DNA of 64,000 nucleotides from Geobacter sp. (GCA_003574885.1 PJFC01000006.1:140207-204206), one strand, 5' to 3'; positions 11,034-25,650 are shown, counted from the stretch's first letter. Program-made: numbers and translations. Notes: generated by a model not told the origin, from the sequence alone.

Positions 11034-11504
11034 CTACCAGCGGTAGTGAGCAAAAGCCCGGTTGGCCTCGGCCATCCGATGGACATCCTCACGCTTCTTC
11101 ACCGCGGCACCGCGATTATTATAGGCATCCAGAATCTCGCCGGCAAGCTTGTCCGTCATGGTCTTTTCCGAGCGGTCATTGGCATATTTTATCAGCCAGC
11201 GCATGGCAAGCGACGTCCGCCGCTCCGCACGAACCTCGATAGGAACCTGATAGGTTGAACCACCGACCCGGCGGGACTTGACCTCCAACATCGGCTTGAT
11301 GTTGTCGAGGGATTTTTTGAGCACCTTTACCGGCTCATCACTGGACCGCTGTGCAACCAGCTCGAGAGCACTGTAAAGGGCACGCTCAGCGGTACTCTTC
11401 TTGCCGTCCAGCATCAATATATTAATAAGCTTCGCCACAACCCGGTCATTGTACTTGGGATCCGGCAAAATCACCCGTTTTGCTACTTCTCTTCTCCTCG
11501 GCAT
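11034..11504 (-). CDS. rpsG: 30S ribosomal protein S7
   Basis: S7 nucleates assembly of the 30S head and contacts the E-site tRNA. The 156-residue product starts [10 protein letters not shown] and contains [15 protein letters not shown] and [11 protein letters not shown], both typical. It ends F-A-H-Y-R-W. It lies between rpsL (22 bp gap) and fusA. In E. coli S7 represses the str operon; no equivalent site was identified here. Confidence 0.98.
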   Translation of the reverse strand: MPRRREVAKRVILPDPKYNDRVVAKLINILMLDGKKSTAERALYSALELVAQRSSDEPVKVLKKSLDNIKPMLEVKSRRVGGSTYQVPIEVRAERRTSLAMRWLIKYANDRSEKTMTDKLAGEILDAYNNRGAAVKKREDVHRMAEANRAFAHYRW

Positions 11505-11526
11505 AACAACCTCTCAGTGTGAACGT

Positions 11527-11898
11527 TTACTTGGGACGCTTGGCGCCATACTTGGAACGGCTTTTCTTGCGGTCTTTAACCCCGACCGAATCGAGGGTAC
11601 CGCGAACGATGTGATAACGAACACCCGGCAAGTCCTTAACTCGGCCCCCACGGATAAGCACCACAGAGTGCTCCTGAAGATTATGACCAACACCGGGAAT
11701 ATACGAGGTAACCTCGATCCCGTTTGTCAGACGAACCCTCGCAACCTTACGGAGCGCTGAGTTAGGCTTTTTCGGAGTGGTGGTATACACCCTGGTGCAG
11801 ACACCCCGTTTTTGCGGACAACTTTTCAGCGCAGGAGCAGTCGACTTGTCTTTCCTGCTCTCCCTGCCGATACGAATCAACTGGTTTATAGTTGGCAT
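11527..11898 (-). CDS. rpsL: 30S ribosomal protein S12
   Basis: S12 monitors codon-anticodon pairing at the decoding centre and is the target of streptomycin-resistance mutations. The start is the ATG at 11898 ([12 protein letters not shown]). The frame stays open upstream to 11970, but those residues are not S12-like and would cover the str promoter region. The 123-residue product has the unmutated loops [12 protein letters not shown] and [13 protein letters not shown]. It is the first gene after a strong promoter (11955-11983). Confidence 0.97.
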   Translation of the reverse strand: MPTINQLIRIGRESRKDKSTAPALKSCPQKRGVCTRVYTTTPKKPNSALRKVARVRLTNGIEVTSYIPGVGHNLQEHSVVLIRGGRVKDLPGVRYHIVRGTLDSVGVKDRKKSRSKYGAKRPK

Positions 11899-11954
11899 AA
11901 TACACATTCTCCCACATGCTTGTGCGCAAGGGCATTCTCCCTGCGGAAGCGACA

Positions 11955-11983
11955 AAAGTAACAGGGACAAACAAGCTTGTCAA
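11955..11983 (-). promoter_or_regulatory. Predicted sigma70 promoter of the str-S10-spc operon
   Basis: On the minus strand a perfect -35 TTGACA (11978-11983) is followed after 17 bp by TACTTT (11955-11960). Directly upstream of the -35 lies an A-rich tract (about 11984-11998) that would act as an UP element. rpsL starts about 57 bp downstream. The -10 is weak (3 of 6 matches), but the -35, spacing and UP element fit a growth-rate-controlled ribosomal promoter. Confidence 0.7.
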
Positions 11984-11998
11984 GTTTTTTTTGATTTT

Positions 11999-12028
11999 TT
12001 TACAGGGGAGGGTTCCCTCCCCTGTAAA
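11999..12028. terminator. Perfect 14-bp stem hairpin after rpoC, without a U-tract on the rpoC side
   Basis: The arms at 11999-12012 and 12015-12028 are perfect inverse complements separated by two bases, and the hairpin begins 4 bp after the rpoC stop. On the transcribed (minus) strand it is followed by A residues, not T, so it is not a textbook intrinsic terminator for rpoBC. It may still act by pausing, by stabilising the mRNA 3' end, or with Rho. The same A residues seem to serve the next promoter as an UP element. Confidence 0.6.
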
Positions 12029-12031
12029 GTA

Positions 12032-16180
<4,149 letters not shown>

Positions 16181-16286
16181 AATGTAATCCTCCTTCTGTG
16201 TAGGAGTGTAGTCTGGTTTAAAGTGGGTGAACGCCTTGGGGAGCGGGCATCGCTGCTTGTCCCCCAGCCGACCGGTAACGTGCCTG

Positions 16287-19200
16287 CTAGTCTTCCTCGC
16301 CTTCCAGCAGCTCAACGTCGAGGCCGAGAGACTGGAGTTCCTTGATGAGGACGTTGAACGACTCGGGAAGACCCGGTTCGAGGGTATGCTTACCCTTGAC
16401 GATCGCCTCATACATCCTGGTCCTGCCGGCTACGTCGTCAGACTTGACCGTCAGGAACTCCTGCAGGGCATAGGCGGCGCCGTAGGCCTCCATGGCCCAG
16501 ACCTCCATCTCCCCGAGACGCTGGCCCCCGAACTGCGCTTTACCTCCCAGCGGCTGCTGGGTAACCAGGCTGTAGGGACCAATGGAACGGGCATGGATCT
16601 TGTCATCGACAAGGTGATGCAGTTTCAGGAAGTACATGACACCGACCGTTACCTTATGCTTGAAAGGAACTCCGGTCTTGCCGTCATAGAGTGTAACCTG
16701 GGCGCCGGCATCGAACCCGGCTTTACCCAGCATGGATACGATTGCTTCTTCCGACGCACCTTCGAAGACCGGCGACGCCATGGGCACGCCCCGTTTCAGA
16801 CGTTTGGCAACCTTGAGAAGTTCGTCATCCTCCAGACCATCAAGGAACTTGTTCATATCCTTGTCGCCGTAGACGTCCTTGAGATACTTCTTGAGTGCCG
16901 CCGACGGCGAAGACTTTTCAAGCATCTCCTCGATCTGCCAGCCGATACCCTTGGCAGCCCATCCGAGGTGAGTCTCCAGTATCTGCCCCACGTTCATACG
17001 GGACGGAACGCCAAGCGGGTTAAGAACGATCTCGACCGGACGACCGTCCTCCATGTACGGCATATCCTCTTCCGGCAGGATACGGGAAACAACACCCTTG
17101 TTACCGTGACGGCCGGCCATCTTATCACCCACCTGCAGCTTGCGTTTGATAGCGATGTAGACCTTGACCATCTTGATGACACCCGGAGGGAGATCATCCC
17201 CACGCTTCAGTTTCTGCACCTTATCGTCAAAGACGTACTTGATTATGTCGATCTGCTGGTTCAGGGTGACCAGGAGTTGGGCAACCTTCTCCTCCACCCC
17301 CTCCTCTTCAGTAACAGACAGTTCATCCCAGCGATCCATCGAGATGGATGCCAGTGACTCCTCGCTGATTGTTTTACCCTTGGCAATAACGACCTTGCCG
17401 TCCTTCCCTTCTACCTTGACGGCAGCGGTCTTACCAACCAGCAGCTTCTTCAGTTTTCCTATGGCCGAATCCCTGATAATGCGGATCTCGTCCAATTCAT
17501 CCTTGCGGAGCTTTTCCTCTTCGGCCTTCTCAATCAGCTCGGTACGGGAATCCTTGTCAGACCCTTTGCGGGAGAATATTTTGGCCCCGATTACCGTTCC
17601 TTCCACACCGGGGGGGACGCGTAGAGATGTATCGCGCACATCGCCGGCCTTCTCGCCGAATATCGCACGCAGCAGCTTCTCTTCAGGCGAAAGCTGGGTC
17701 TCACCTTTGGGGGTGATCTTGCCGACCAGGATGTCTCCCGGCTTGACCTCTGCCCCGATGCGGATGATCCCTGACTCGTCAAGGTCTTTCAGGGCCTCGT
17801 CACCCAGGTTGGGAATATCGGAAGTTATCTCTTCCTTCCCCAGCTTGGTGTCGCGGGCAACGCATTCGAACTCTTCGATGTGGATCGAGGTGTAGCGGTC
17901 ATCCTTCACCAGTTTCTCGGAAATAAGGACGGAGTCCTCGAAGTTGTACCCGCCCCAGGGCATGAAGGCCAACACAACATTCTGGCCGAGTGCCAGTTCC
18001 CCCATGTCGGTGGAGGGGCCGTCAGCGATGACGTCTCCACGTTTCACCGCATCTCCGACCTTTACTACCGGCCGCTGATTGATGCAGGTATTCTGGTTGG
18101 AACGGGCAAACTTTATCAGGTTGTAGATATCCACGCCGGTGCCGGTCTCGTCGTACTCTTTTTCGTCGATCTTGACAACGATCCGGGAAGCATCCACCGT
18201 CTCAACCACGCCATTGTGCCGCGCAACTACGGACACCCCGGAATCCCGGGCAACAACGCGCTCCATGCCGGTACCCACAAGGGGAGAGTCGGCACGCAGG
18301 AGCGGAACCGCCTGACGCTGCATGTTGGATCCCATGAGGGCGCGGTTTGCGTCGTCATTCTCAAGGAACGGAATGAGAGAAGCTGCAACCGATACCAGCT
18401 GCATCGGCGCAACGTCCATCAGTTCCACCTCGTCCCGGCCGACCAGAACGAACTCGCCGCTCTTTCGGGCAGAGATGTAATCTGACGTGAAGCGGCCATC
18501 CTTGTCCACCTCGGCGTTGGCCTGGGCGATGGCATGACCTTCTTCCTCCAATGCGGAGAAGAAGCGGACTTCGGCAGTGACTTTCCCTTCCTTGACGAGA
18601 CGGTAGGGAGTTTCTACAAAGCCGTGCTCATTGATGCGGGCATAGGTGGAAAGAGAAGCGATAAGGCCGATGTTCGGCCCCTCAGGCGTCTCGATGGGGC
18701 AGACGCGTCCGTAGTGGGTCGGATGAACGTCGCGGACTTCGAAACCGGCACGTTCCCTTGTAAGACCGCCTGGTCCGAGAGCCGACAGACGGCGTTTATG
18801 GGTAACCTCGGAAAGAGGGTTCGTCTGGTCCATGAACTGGGAAAGCTGGGACGACCCGAAGAACTCCTTGACCACTGCAGAAACAGGTTTGGAGTTGATG
18901 AGGTCGTGGGGCATGAGGTTCTCCACCTCCTGCAGGCTCATCCTTTCCTTGATGGCCCTCTCCATCCTGACAAGCCCGATACGGTACTGATTCTCCAGGA
19001 GTTCGCCAACCGCACGGACCCGGCGATTGCCGAGATGGTCGATATCGTCAATGGCCCCTTTGCCGTTCTTGAGTTCGATGAGATAGCGAACCACTTCGAG
19101 CACATCTTCTTTGGTGAGCGTCTGGCAGTCGAGGGGGACGGTCAGACCAAGCTTGTAGTTCAGCTTGAGACGCCCCACGGCTGACAGATCGTACCGCTCG

Positions 19201-20399
19201 GCGTTGAAGAAAAGATTCTCGAACAGGGCGAGGGCACTTTTCAACGTCGGAGGATCTCCCGGGCGGAGGCGACGGTAAATTTCGATGAGGGCGTCGTCCG
19301 TTGACGTAATCTTGTCCATCAGGATGGTATCACGCAGGGATGAGGTAACATGGAGATTATCTATGAAGAGCACTTTGAAAGAAGGAATGCCACGTGTCGT
19401 GATTTCTTCCAGGCGTGTCTGGGTAATCTCCTCATTGCACTCGACAAGGACCTCTCCGGTGGCCGGATCGACGATATCATGGGACGCAAACTTGCCAAGC
19501 AGGTCATCCGCCGTTATGGGAATGGTCTTGATATCATGCTCGGTCATCTTGCGGATGGCAGCCTTGGTAAACTTCCGGTTGGCCTTGAGCAGCACCTCAC
19601 CCGTGGCGGGATCGACGATGTCGAGGGCAGCCTTCTGGGTGGCAAGAAGCTCCGGATCGACACTCTTGGCCATCGTCTCGCCAGCCAGGAAGATTTCTTC
19701 GCTCCGGTAGTAATAATTGAGGAGCTCCTCAGCCGAGTAGCCGAGAGCCTTCAGGAGCACCGTTGCCGGCATCTTGCGGCGGCGGTCGATGCGTACGAAC
19801 AGAATGTCTTTATGGTCAAACTCGAAGTCCAGCCAGGAACCGCGATACGGAATGACACGGGCGGAATAGAGCACCTTGCCGCTCGAATGGGTCTTCCCTT
19901 TGTCGTGGTCATAGAAAACGCCCGGAGAACGGTGCAGCTGACTGACGATAACCCGTTCGGTACCATTGATGATAAAGGTACCATTCTCGGTCATCAGCGG
20001 GATTTCGCCGAAATAGACCTCCTGCTCCTTGATGTCGCGGATGGAGCGGGAGCCGCTCTCCTTGTTCACGTCCCAGACAACCAGGCGTACCTTTACCTTC
20101 ATGGGAGCGGCAAAGGTCATCCCACGCTGGTGACACTCCACCACATCATACTTGGGGGTGCCTAGGCCATAGGAAACGTACTCAAGAGATGCAGTTTCGC
20201 TGAAATCCCTGATGGGGAACACGCTCTTGAAAACCGCTTCAAGGCCACTGTTCTTACGGGTTTCTGCAGGTACATCGAGTTGGAGAAATCGTTTATAAGA
20301 GTTTTTCTGGATATCAATCAGGTTGGGAATGTCGATGATTTTCTTGATTTTTGCAAAATTCTTACGCAGCAGGGGGTTATTCGCAATTGAATAAGCCAT
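16287..20399 (-). CDS. rpoB: DNA-directed RNA polymerase subunit beta
   Basis: Beta forms one pincer of RNA polymerase and contains the rifampicin pocket. The ATG at 20399 ([12 protein letters not shown]) has an aaggag site; an upstream ATG 30 bp earlier is less well placed. The 1370-residue product has the fork and Rif region [25 protein letters not shown] segment in wild-type form. Near residues 260-330 a short motif [11 protein letters not shown] occurs twice, about 48 residues apart, in a lineage-specific insertion. The gene follows rplL by 173 bp across a hairpin. Confidence 0.98.
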   Translation of the reverse strand: MAYSIANNPLLRKNFAKIKKIIDIPNLIDIQKNSYKRFLQLDVPAETRKNSGLEAVFKSVFPIRDFSETASLEYVSYGLGTPKYDVVECHQRGMTFAAPMKVKVRLVVWDVNKESGSRSIRDIKEQEVYFGEIPLMTENGTFIINGTERVIVSQLHRSPGVFYDHDKGKTHSSGKVLYSARVIPYRGSWLDFEFDHKDILFVRIDRRRKMPATVLLKALGYSAEELLNYYYRSEEIFLAGETMAKSVDPELLATQKAALDIVDPATGEVLLKANRKFTKAAIRKMTEHDIKTIPITADDLLGKFASHDIVDPATGEVLVECNEEITQTRLEEITTRGIPSFKVLFIDNLHVTSSLRDTILMDKITSTDDALIEIYRRLRPGDPPTLKSALALFENLFFNAERYDLSAVGRLKLNYKLGLTVPLDCQTLTKEDVLEVVRYLIELKNGKGAIDDIDHLGNRRVRAVGELLENQYRIGLVRMERAIKERMSLQEVENLMPHDLINSKPVSAVVKEFFGSSQLSQFMDQTNPLSEVTHKRRLSALGPGGLTRERAGFEVRDVHPTHYGRVCPIETPEGPNIGLIASLSTYARINEHGFVETPYRLVKEGKVTAEVRFFSALEEEGHAIAQANAEVDKDGRFTSDYISARKSGEFVLVGRDEVELMDVAPMQLVSVAASLIPFLENDDANRALMGSNMQRQAVPLLRADSPLVGTGMERVVARDSGVSVVARHNGVVETVDASRIVVKIDEKEYDETGTGVDIYNLIKFARSNQNTCINQRPVVKVGDAVKRGDVIADGPSTDMGELALGQNVVLAFMPWGGYNFEDSVLISEKLVKDDRYTSIHIEEFECVARDTKLGKEEITSDIPNLGDEALKDLDESGIIRIGAEVKPGDILVGKITPKGETQLSPEEKLLRAIFGEKAGDVRDTSLRVPPGVEGTVIGAKIFSRKGSDKDSRTELIEKAEEEKLRKDELDEIRIIRDSAIGKLKKLLVGKTAAVKVEGKDGKVVIAKGKTISEESLASISMDRWDELSVTEEEGVEEKVAQLLVTLNQQIDIIKYVFDDKVQKLKRGDDLPPGVIKMVKVYIAIKRKLQVGDKMAGRHGNKGVVSRILPEEDMPYMEDGRPVEIVLNPLGVPSRMNVGQILETHLGWAAKGIGWQIEEMLEKSSPSAALKKYLKDVYGDKDMNKFLDGLEDDELLKVAKRLKRGVPMASPVFEGASEEAIVSMLGKAGFDAGAQVTLYDGKTGVPFKHKVTVGVMYFLKLHHLVDDKIHARSIGPYSLVTQQPLGGKAQFGGQRLGEMEVWAMEAYGAAYALQEFLTVKSDDVAGRTRMYEAIVKGKHTLEPGLPESFNVLIKELQSLGLDVELLEGEED

Positions 20400-20514
20400 T
20401 AAAGGGGTCTCCTTCGTTACTATGCTCAAAAGGCGCAGGCGCTTTTGGCTGACTACCTGAATAGTAATAATTTCAAGTAGTTGGCGTCACGAAGCACTAG
20501 CCCGCCAACAAAAT

Positions 20515-20550
20515 AGAACAGCCAAGGCCGCACGTGGCGACCTTGGCTTG
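20515..20550 (-). terminator. rplL-rpoB attenuator hairpin
   Basis: On the minus strand, arms AGCCAAGG and CCTTGGCT (20520-20548) enclose a loop of about 13 bases and are followed by GTTCTATTTTGTT. This resembles an imperfect intrinsic terminator. It lies between rplL and rpoB, where E. coli also has a partial terminator that lowers rpoBC expression relative to ribosomal proteins. Readthrough is expected because no promoter for rpoB was seen. Confidence 0.65.
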
Positions 20551-20572
20551 TACCACTCCTACGTGAGGAGAA

Positions 20573-20956
20573 TTATTTAACTTCCACTTCTGCGCCGGCT
20601 TCCAGAAGCTGCTTCTTGGCTTCTTCGGCTTCTTCCTTGGAAACGCCGGTCTTGAGGGGCTGGGGTGCACCGTCAACCAGATCCTTGGCTTCCTTCAGCC
20701 CGAGGCTGGTAAGAGCACGAACAACCTTGATGACAGCGATCTTGTTAGCGCCGGCAGCCTTGATGATGACATCGAACTCAGTCTTCTCTTCGGCAGCTTC
20801 AGCAGCAGCACCGGGTGCAGCAACGGCGGCCACGGCAACCGGAGCAGCGGCGGAGACACCGAACTTTTCTTCAAGTTCTTTCACCATTTCTGCAAGTTCG
20901 AGCACGGACATGCTTTCGATAAAGCTGATTACATCGGCTTTGGTAATTTCGGCCAT
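20573..20956 (-). CDS. rplL: 50S ribosomal protein L7/L12
   Basis: L7/L12 forms the flexible stalk that recruits translation GTPases. The 127-residue product has the N-terminal dimerisation helices ([15 protein letters not shown]), an alanine-rich hinge near residues 40-55, and the conserved C-terminal domain with [17 protein letters not shown]. It follows rplJ by 68 bp. Confidence 0.98.
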   Translation of the reverse strand: MAEITKADVISFIESMSVLELAEMVKELEEKFGVSAAAPVAVAAVAAPGAAAEAAEEKTEFDVIIKAAGANKIAVIKVVRALTSLGLKEAKDLVDGAPQPLKTGVSKEEAEEAKKQLLEAGAEVEVK

Positions 20957-21024
20957 TGTTGTATTCCTCCATGTTAATAGTGTGTTTGAATAGCGGAACG
21001 CCTCTTGGCGTTTCCGGTCTGTTG

Positions 21025-21549
21025 TCAGTTGCCTTCTTTTTTAGCCCTGATGGCGTCGAGAGCCCGCACGAAACTGCCGGGGACAGCTGCCAGCACACCA
21101 ACAAAGTTGGTTGCAGGGGCTTGCATGGAACCGAGCATTTTGGCAAGGAGCACTTCACGGCTCGGCAGGTCAGCCAGAGCCTGGATATCCGCCACGGTGA
21201 TCGCCTTGCCAGACAGCAGGCCAGCCTTGAGTGTAAACGGGTTGGTCTGTTCCTTGGCAAACTTGGACAACACCTTGGCAGCAGCAACCGGATCGTCGTA
21301 GCTCAGGGCAATGGCAGTCGGTCCGGCATAATAGGCATTCAATGCTTCTTTGTCCGTATCCTTGGATGCCAGTTCAAGCAGCGTATTCTTGACTACCTTG
21401 TACTCTACGGCCGCCTTGCGCAATTCTTCACGCAACGAAGTTGCCTGGGCCACGGTCATGCCGCGATAATCGGCAAGGAACACGGCCTTGGCACGCTGCA
21501 GCTTGTCGTGCATCTCTGCAACTACTTGCTGTTTGTTTTCTTTATTCAA
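21025..21549 (-). CDS. rplJ: 50S ribosomal protein L10
   Basis: L10 anchors the L7/L12 dimers to the large subunit, and L10(L12) complexes repress their own operon by binding the mRNA leader. The 174-residue product starts [13 protein letters not shown] and includes [11 protein letters not shown] and K-V-V-K-N-T-L-L, both typical. It lies 179 bp after rplA; that gap contains the predicted L10 leader. Confidence 0.98.
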   Translation of the reverse strand: MNKENKQQVVAEMHDKLQRAKAVFLADYRGMTVAQATSLREELRKAAVEYKVVKNTLLELASKDTDKEALNAYYAGPTAIALSYDDPVAAAKVLSKFAKEQTNPFTLKAGLLSGKAITVADIQALADLPSREVLLAKMLGSMQAPATNFVGVLAAVPGSFVRALDAIRAKKEGN

Positions 21550-21574
21550 GCGCCTTCCTCCTTTCTTTTGGTAT

Positions 21575-21712
21575 AAGGGCTTGCGCCCCTGCCAAAGTCA
21601 GGAAGCTGCAGGAATTGCAATTCCTTCAACTACTCAAGTCTCGGCAGGCTGGAAATTTTAAGTCGGCGCACACTGCGACCGACGCCTGCTGTCTGTGACT
21701 TTGGCTTGCGAC
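21575..21712 (-). promoter_or_regulatory. Predicted ribosomal protein L10 leader
   Basis: The 179-bp gap between rplA and rplJ is much longer than its neighbours and holds strong complementarity: on the minus strand CAAAGTCA near 21705 pairs with TGACTTTG near 21598, closing a long stem, and AGCAGGCG with GCCTGCCG forms an inner one. This matches the position and general build of the L10 leader, the site where L10(L12) represses rplJL in many bacteria. Boundaries are approximate and no covariance search was run. Confidence 0.75.
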
Positions 21713-21728
21713 TACTACTTTCTATTAC

Positions 21729-22430
21729 CTAAAGCTGGGTCGACACTTCCGACACATCGAGCCGAACACCGGGGCCCATGGTGGAGGAAATGGTGATTTT
21801 CTTCATATAGGTACCCTTTGCTGCCGACGGTTTCGCTTTCATCAGCGCATCAAGCAGTGCCAGGATGTTCTCCTTCAACTTCTCACCTTCGAAGGAGACC
21901 TTGCCAACCGGCGCATGGATGATTCCGGCTTTCTCTACGCGGAATTCCACCTTACCGGACTTGGATTCCTTGACGGCACGAGCCAGATCAAAGGTTACCG
22001 TGCCGACCTTCGGGTTAGGCATAAGGCCGCGGGGGCCGAGAAGCTTGCCGATCTTGCCGACAACTCCCATCATGTCCGGTGTGGCGATGGCGGTATCGAA
22101 GTCGAACCATCCCTCCTGAATCTTTGCCACCAGGTCCTCTGCACCGACATAATCGGCTCCGGCGTCCCGTGCTTCCTTTTCCTTCTCACCCTTGGCAAAG
22201 ACGAGAACCCGTACATCCTTTCCCAAACCATTGGGGAGGACAACCGCACCGCGAACCATCTGGTCGGCATGACGCGGGTCAACACCAAGTCGCACGGCAA
22301 CGTCCACGGTTTCGTCAAATTTGGTAAAGGTGTTACTCTTCACCAGATTTATCCCATCCTGCAGGGGGTAGCTCTTTGCTCTGTCTACCTTGGCAAGGGC
22401 CTCTTTAAGCTTTTTACCGGTCTTAGGCAT
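21729..22430 (-). CDS. rplA: 50S ribosomal protein L1
   Basis: L1 forms the mobile stalk at the E site and represses the L11 operon in many bacteria. The 233-residue product contains the signature [16 protein letters not shown] and [15 protein letters not shown]. It follows rplK by 23 bp and precedes the L10 leader. Confidence 0.98.
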   Translation of the reverse strand: MPKTGKKLKEALAKVDRAKSYPLQDGINLVKSNTFTKFDETVDVAVRLGVDPRHADQMVRGAVVLPNGLGKDVRVLVFAKGEKEKEARDAGADYVGAEDLVAKIQEGWFDFDTAIATPDMMGVVGKIGKLLGPRGLMPNPKVGTVTFDLARAVKESKSGKVEFRVEKAGIIHAPVGKVSFEGEKLKENILALLDALMKAKPSAAKGTYMKKITISSTMGPGVRLDVSEVSTQL

Positions 22431-22453
22431 TTCTCGTCACCCTCTCTCTGTCT

Positions 22454-22876
22454 CTAAACAATATCCACGCCCATGCTGCGGGCGGTACCTTCGATGGTAT
22501 TCATGGCAGCCTCAAGGCTGGCGGCATTGAGGTCAGGCATCTTCTTCTGGGCAATTTCCCGCACCTGGTCCTTGGTCAGCTTCCCAACCTTGGTCTTGTT
22601 GGGAACACTGGAACCGCTCTCGATGCCGAGAGCCTTTTTGATAAGAACCGAGGCCGGCGGCGTCTTAGTGACGAAGCTGAAAGAGCGGTCGGCAAAGACC
22701 GTGATCACCACCGGCGTGATGGTACCTTCGTCCGCCTGGGTTTTAGCGTTGAACGCCTTGCAGAATTCCATGATATTCACGCCGTGCTGGCCAAGGGCCG
22801 GGCCGATCGGCGGTGACGGATTGGCTTTGCCAGCCGGTATCTGCAGCTTGATGTACCCTGTTATTTTTTTTGCCAT
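22454..22876 (-). CDS. rplK: 50S ribosomal protein L11
   Basis: L11 shapes the GTPase-associated centre and is needed for the RelA response to uncharged tRNA. The 140-residue product starts [20 protein letters not shown], with [15 protein letters not shown], the proline-rich L11 N-terminus. The C-terminal rRNA-binding domain ends in G-T-A-R-S-M-G-V. It follows nusG by 69 bp. Confidence 0.98.
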   Translation of the reverse strand: MAKKITGYIKLQIPAGKANPSPPIGPALGQHGVNIMEFCKAFNAKTQADEGTITPVVITVFADRSFSFVTKTPPASVLIKKALGIESGSSVPNKTKVGKLTKDQVREIAQKKMPDLNAASLEAAMNTIEGTARSMGVDIV

Positions 22877-22945
22877 TACTCTGCTCCTTTTGCGCTCTTC
22901 CTGAAAACATTCGTATAGGATCGGTACGGGCGGTTTTTCTCGCCC

Positions 22946-23473
22946 CTACTGCTTCTCTACCTGCATAAATTCGAGTTCTACCGGGGTGGCACGGCCGAAG
23001 ATACTTACCATGACACGCAATTTACCCTTTTCAGGTTTAACATCCTCAACAACACCGGCAAAATTCAGGAACGGTCCATCAATAACCCGTACCGTCTCCC
23101 CAACCTCGAACAGAACCTTGGGCCGCGGCTTCTCAGCCCCCTCTTCCATGCGACGGGTGATCTTGCCGACCTCCTCATCAGGAATGGGAAACGGGTTATT
23201 GCCACCAACAAAGCCGGTTACCTTGGAGGTCTCCTTGACCACATGCCAGGTATCGTCGTTCAGCTCCATGTTGACCAGTATGTAACCGGGGAAAAACTTG
23301 CGCGAAGAGGTCCGCTTTTCGCCTTTCTTGAGTTCGACAACCGTTTCAGACGGTATCATCACATCGCCAAAGGAATCTTCTAGCCCCAGGTTTTTTATTC
23401 GCTCAATGAGCGAGAGTCGTACTTTATTTTCAAATCCGGAATACGTATGTACGCCGTACCATTTTTTCGCCAT
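22946..23473 (-). CDS. nusG: Transcription termination/antitermination protein NusG
   Basis: NusG binds RNA polymerase through its N-terminal domain, and binds Rho or S10 through a KOW domain. The start is the ATG at 23473 (M-A-K-K-W-Y-G-V-H-T-Y-S-G). The frame is open to 23530 but that would overlap secE. The 175-residue product has F-P-G-Y-I-L-V-N-M and a C-terminal KOW region (G-E-T-V-R-V-I-D-G-P-F-L-N-F-A-G). It follows secE by 11 bp, the standard pairing. Confidence 0.97.
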   Translation of the reverse strand: MAKKWYGVHTYSGFENKVRLSLIERIKNLGLEDSFGDVMIPSETVVELKKGEKRTSSRKFFPGYILVNMELNDDTWHVVKETSKVTGFVGGNNPFPIPDEEVGKITRRMEEGAEKPRPKVLFEVGETVRVIDGPFLNFAGVVEDVKPEKGKLRVMVSIFGRATPVELEFMQVEKQ

Positions 23474-23484
23474 AGAGAATTTCC

Positions 23485-23670
23485 TTACCCCAGAATCCTG
23501 CGCATCAGCTTCGCCAGTATCACGTCGCACGCCCCGAGATAAAGGGATATGATGACAATGATCACCACTACCACCCAGGCAGTGGCCATGGTTTCCTTGC
23601 GGGTCGGCCAGGTAACTTTACCCAGTTCAACCTTTACCTCTTCCAGAAAATTCTTGGTCTTGGCCAGCAC
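23485..23670 (-). CDS. secE: Protein translocase subunit SecE
   Basis: SecE clamps SecY in the protein-conducting channel. The 61-residue product is the short one-helix form: an amphipathic N-terminal stretch with E-V-K-V-E-L-G-K-V-T-W-P-T-R-K-E, the family signature, then a single membrane segment (about residues 31-50). It sits between tRNA-Trp (30 bp away) and nusG (11 bp away). Confidence 0.97.
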   Translation of the reverse strand: MLAKTKNFLEEVKVELGKVTWPTRKETMATAWVVVVIIVIISLYLGACDVILAKLMRRILG

Positions 23671-23700
23671 GCGTCACACTCCGTTGCTTTATTAGTAAAG

Positions 23701-23777
23701 TGGCAGGCCAGGAGGGATTCGAACCCCCAACATCCGGTTTTGGAGACCGGCGCTCTAGCCGTTAGAGCTACTGGCCT
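23701..23777 (-). tRNA. trpT: tRNA-Trp(CCA)
   Basis: The minus strand folds as a tRNA: acceptor arms AGGCCAG and CTGGCCT, anticodon stem CCGGT/ACCGG with loop CTCCAAA (anticodon CCA), T-loop GTTCGAATC, discriminator G, and an encoded 3' CCA (23701-23703). It lies between rpmG and secE, a common arrangement. Confidence 0.97.
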
Positions 23778-23821
23778 GCATGCCACGGGCAACATCCTAA
23801 ACTGCAGCCCACTCTTCCAGC

Positions 23822-23971
23822 CTACTTGGTTTCCTTGTGCGGAGTATGCTTTTGACAGAAACGGCAGTACTTGCTGAACTCAAGCTTTTCGGGCTTGGTT
23901 TTCTTGTTCTTGGTGGTGGTATAGTTTCTCTGCTTGCACTCGGTACAGGCAAGCGTGATGATATCTCTCAT
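23822..23971 (-). CDS. rpmG: 50S ribosomal protein L33
   Basis: L33 is a small 50S protein near the E site. The 49-residue frame starts [17 protein letters not shown] and ends H-K-E-T-K. It has two C-x-x-C pairs (C-T-E-C and C-R-F-C), so it is the zinc-binding form. It lies between tuf copy 2 and tRNA-Trp, the usual place next to secE-nusG. Confidence 0.96.
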   Translation of the reverse strand: MRDIITLACTECKQRNYTTTKNKKTKPEKLEFSKYCRFCQKHTPHKETK

Positions 23972-23996
23972 TGCATTCTTCCTTTATGACGTTATA

Positions 23997-24020
23997 CAGG
24001 GGCGACCTGGGTCGCCCCTG
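23997..24020. terminator. Hairpin between tuf copy 2 and rpmG
   Basis: CAGGGGCGACC (23997-24007) is the exact inverse complement of 24010-24020. It sits just after the tuf copy 2 stop and has no U-tract on the minus strand. It could be a pause, a processing signal or a partial terminator that adjusts rpmG-secE-nusG expression relative to tuf. It lies outside the duplicated tuf block. Confidence 0.5.
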
Positions 24021-24023
24021 CAG

Positions 24024-25232
24024 ATGTTCAATTATTCGATGATGGAGCTGACCACGCCGGCGCCGACAGTACGGCCACCTTCGCGGATCGCGAAACGAAG
24101 CCCTTCGTCCATGGCGATCGGGGTGATCAGGTTGACCGTTACGGCTACGTTGTCCCCCGGCATGACCATCTCGGTCCCTGCCGCAAGATCAACTATCCCG
24201 GTAACGTCGGTTGTCCGGAAGTAGAACTGCGGACGGTACCCGTTGAAGAACGGCGTGTGACGTCCACCCTCTTCTTTGGTAAGGATGTAAGCTTCGGCCT
24301 TGAACTTGGTGTGCGGTGTGATGCTCCCCGGCTTGGCAAGTACCTGGCCACGCTCGATGTCTTCACGCTTCACACCGCGCAGCAGCGCACCGATGTTGTC
24401 CCCGGCACGGCCTTCGTCCAGAAGCTTCCGGAACATCTCTACGCCGGTTACGGTTGTCTTGGCTGTCGCCTTCATCCCGACAATCTCAACTTCCTCGCCG
24501 ACCTTGACGATCCCGCGCTCTACACGACCGGTAGCTACGGTGCCACGACCGGAGATGGAGAATACGTCTTCTACCGGCATCAGGAACGGTTTGTCGATGG
24601 CGCGCTCTGGCTCGGGTATGTATGCGTCAACGGCATCCATGAGCGCCAGGATTGCCTGCTCGCCCAGTTCGCCCTTGTCACCTTCCAGCGCCTTGAGGGC
24701 GGAACCTTTGATGATGGGAATATCGTCACCGGGGAAGTCGTAAGAGGAGAGCAGTTCGCGAATCTCCAGCTCGACCAGCTCCAGCAGTTCGGCGTCATCC
24801 ACCATGTCGGCCTTGTTCAGGAACACGACGATGTAGGGAACTCCGACCTGACGGGCAAGCAGGATGTGCTCACGGGTCTGCGGCATCGGGCCGTCAGCGG
24901 CGGACACGACCAGGATGGCGCCGTCCATCTGCGCTGCTCCCGTAATCATGTTCTTGACGTAGTCGGCATGGCCTGGGCAGTCAACATGGGCATAGTGACG
25001 CTTGTCGGTCTCATATTCAACGTGCGCGGTGGCGATGGTAATACCACGCTCACGCTCTTCCGGCGCATTGTCGATCTGGTCGAACGCTTTGTACTCGGCC
25101 TGACCTTTCCCCGCCAGAACCTTGGTGATCGCTGCCGTCAGCGTCGTCTTACCGTGGTCTACGTGACCTATCGTCCCTATGTTTACGTGCGGTTTTGTTC
25201 TTTCAAATTTCGCCTTCGCCATGTCCGATTCC
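24024..25232. repeat. tuf duplication, copy 2 (about 1.2 kb direct repeat)
   Basis: This is the partner of the block at 7690-8898. By eye the two look identical, and translations in other frames are also the same, which means silent positions match. The sequence diverges at once beyond each end. Confidence 0.9.
24032..25222 (-). CDS. tuf: Elongation factor Tu (copy 2, tRNA-linked)
   Basis: This is the second EF-Tu gene, 396 residues, identical to the str-operon copy and with the same GTPase motifs. Its upstream flank differs from copy 1 after 10 bp and leads into the Thr-Gly-Tyr-Thr tRNA cluster, the tufB arrangement of E. coli. It is presumably co-transcribed with these tRNAs from the promoters at 25768-25847. 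Two copies with different promoters raise EF-Tu dosage. Confidence 0.99.
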   Translation of the reverse strand: MAKAKFERTKPHVNIGTIGHVDHGKTTLTAAITKVLAGKGQAEYKAFDQIDNAPEERERGITIATAHVEYETDKRHYAHVDCPGHADYVKNMITGAAQMDGAILVVSAADGPMPQTREHILLARQVGVPYIVVFLNKADMVDDAELLELVELEIRELLSSYDFPGDDIPIIKGSALKALEGDKGELGEQAILALMDAVDAYIPEPERAIDKPFLMPVEDVFSISGRGTVATGRVERGIVKVGEEVEIVGMKATAKTTVTGVEMFRKLLDEGRAGDNIGALLRGVKREDIERGQVLAKPGSITPHTKFKAEAYILTKEEGGRHTPFFNGYRPQFYFRTTDVTGIVDLAAGTEMVMPGDNVAVTVNLITPIAMDEGLRFAIREGGRTVGAGVVSSIIE

Positions 25233-25285
25233 TCCCGGGTTTTTCCCCAATGATGATGAAGCTATTCTAGGTAGATCTGAAAAAA

Positions 25286-25361
<76 letters not shown>

Positions 25362-25374
25362 ATGTGTGAAAAAT

Positions 25375-25451
25375 TGGAGCGGGAAACGGGACTCGAACCC
25401 GCGACCCTCAGCTTGGAAGGCTGATGCTCTAGCCAACTGAGCTACTCCCGC
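25375..25451 (-). tRNA. tRNA-Gly(TCC)
   Basis: Minus-strand cloverleaf with acceptor GCGGGAG, anticodon stem TCAGC/GCTGA and loop CTTCCAA (anticodon TCC), T-loop GTTCGAGTC and encoded CCA (25375-25377). It lies 13 bp upstream of tRNA-Thr(GGT). Confidence 0.97.
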
Positions 25452-25564
25452 CAATTTCTACGCGTATGAAGATTTTTGAGCCCGCGACTGCCAGCACAGC
25501 CACAGTACTATCGACCGATGGTCTCCTGGGACAGCGCCGCAAACGCGGACTCTGCAGCAATTTA

Positions 25565-25650
25565 TGGTGGAGGGAGGAGGATTCGAACCTCCGAAGTCGT
25601 ACGACGACAGATTTACAGTCTGTTCCCTTTGGCCACTCGGGAATCCCTCC
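25565..25650 (-). tRNA. tRNA-Tyr(GTA)
   Basis: Minus-strand tRNA of 86 nt with a long variable arm (class II). Acceptor GGAGGGA, anticodon stem CAGAC-type with loop containing GTA, T-loop GTTCGAATC, discriminator A and encoded CCA. Third in the Thr-Tyr-Gly-Thr cluster counted from tuf. The 113 bp to tRNA-Gly hold no recognisable gene. Confidence 0.97.

Noticed and set aside
16181..16411. N-terminal extension of rpoC by 77 codons
   Set aside because: It would overlap rpoB by 125 bp and has no family residues; the TTG at 16180 with AGGAGG fits RpoC exactly.
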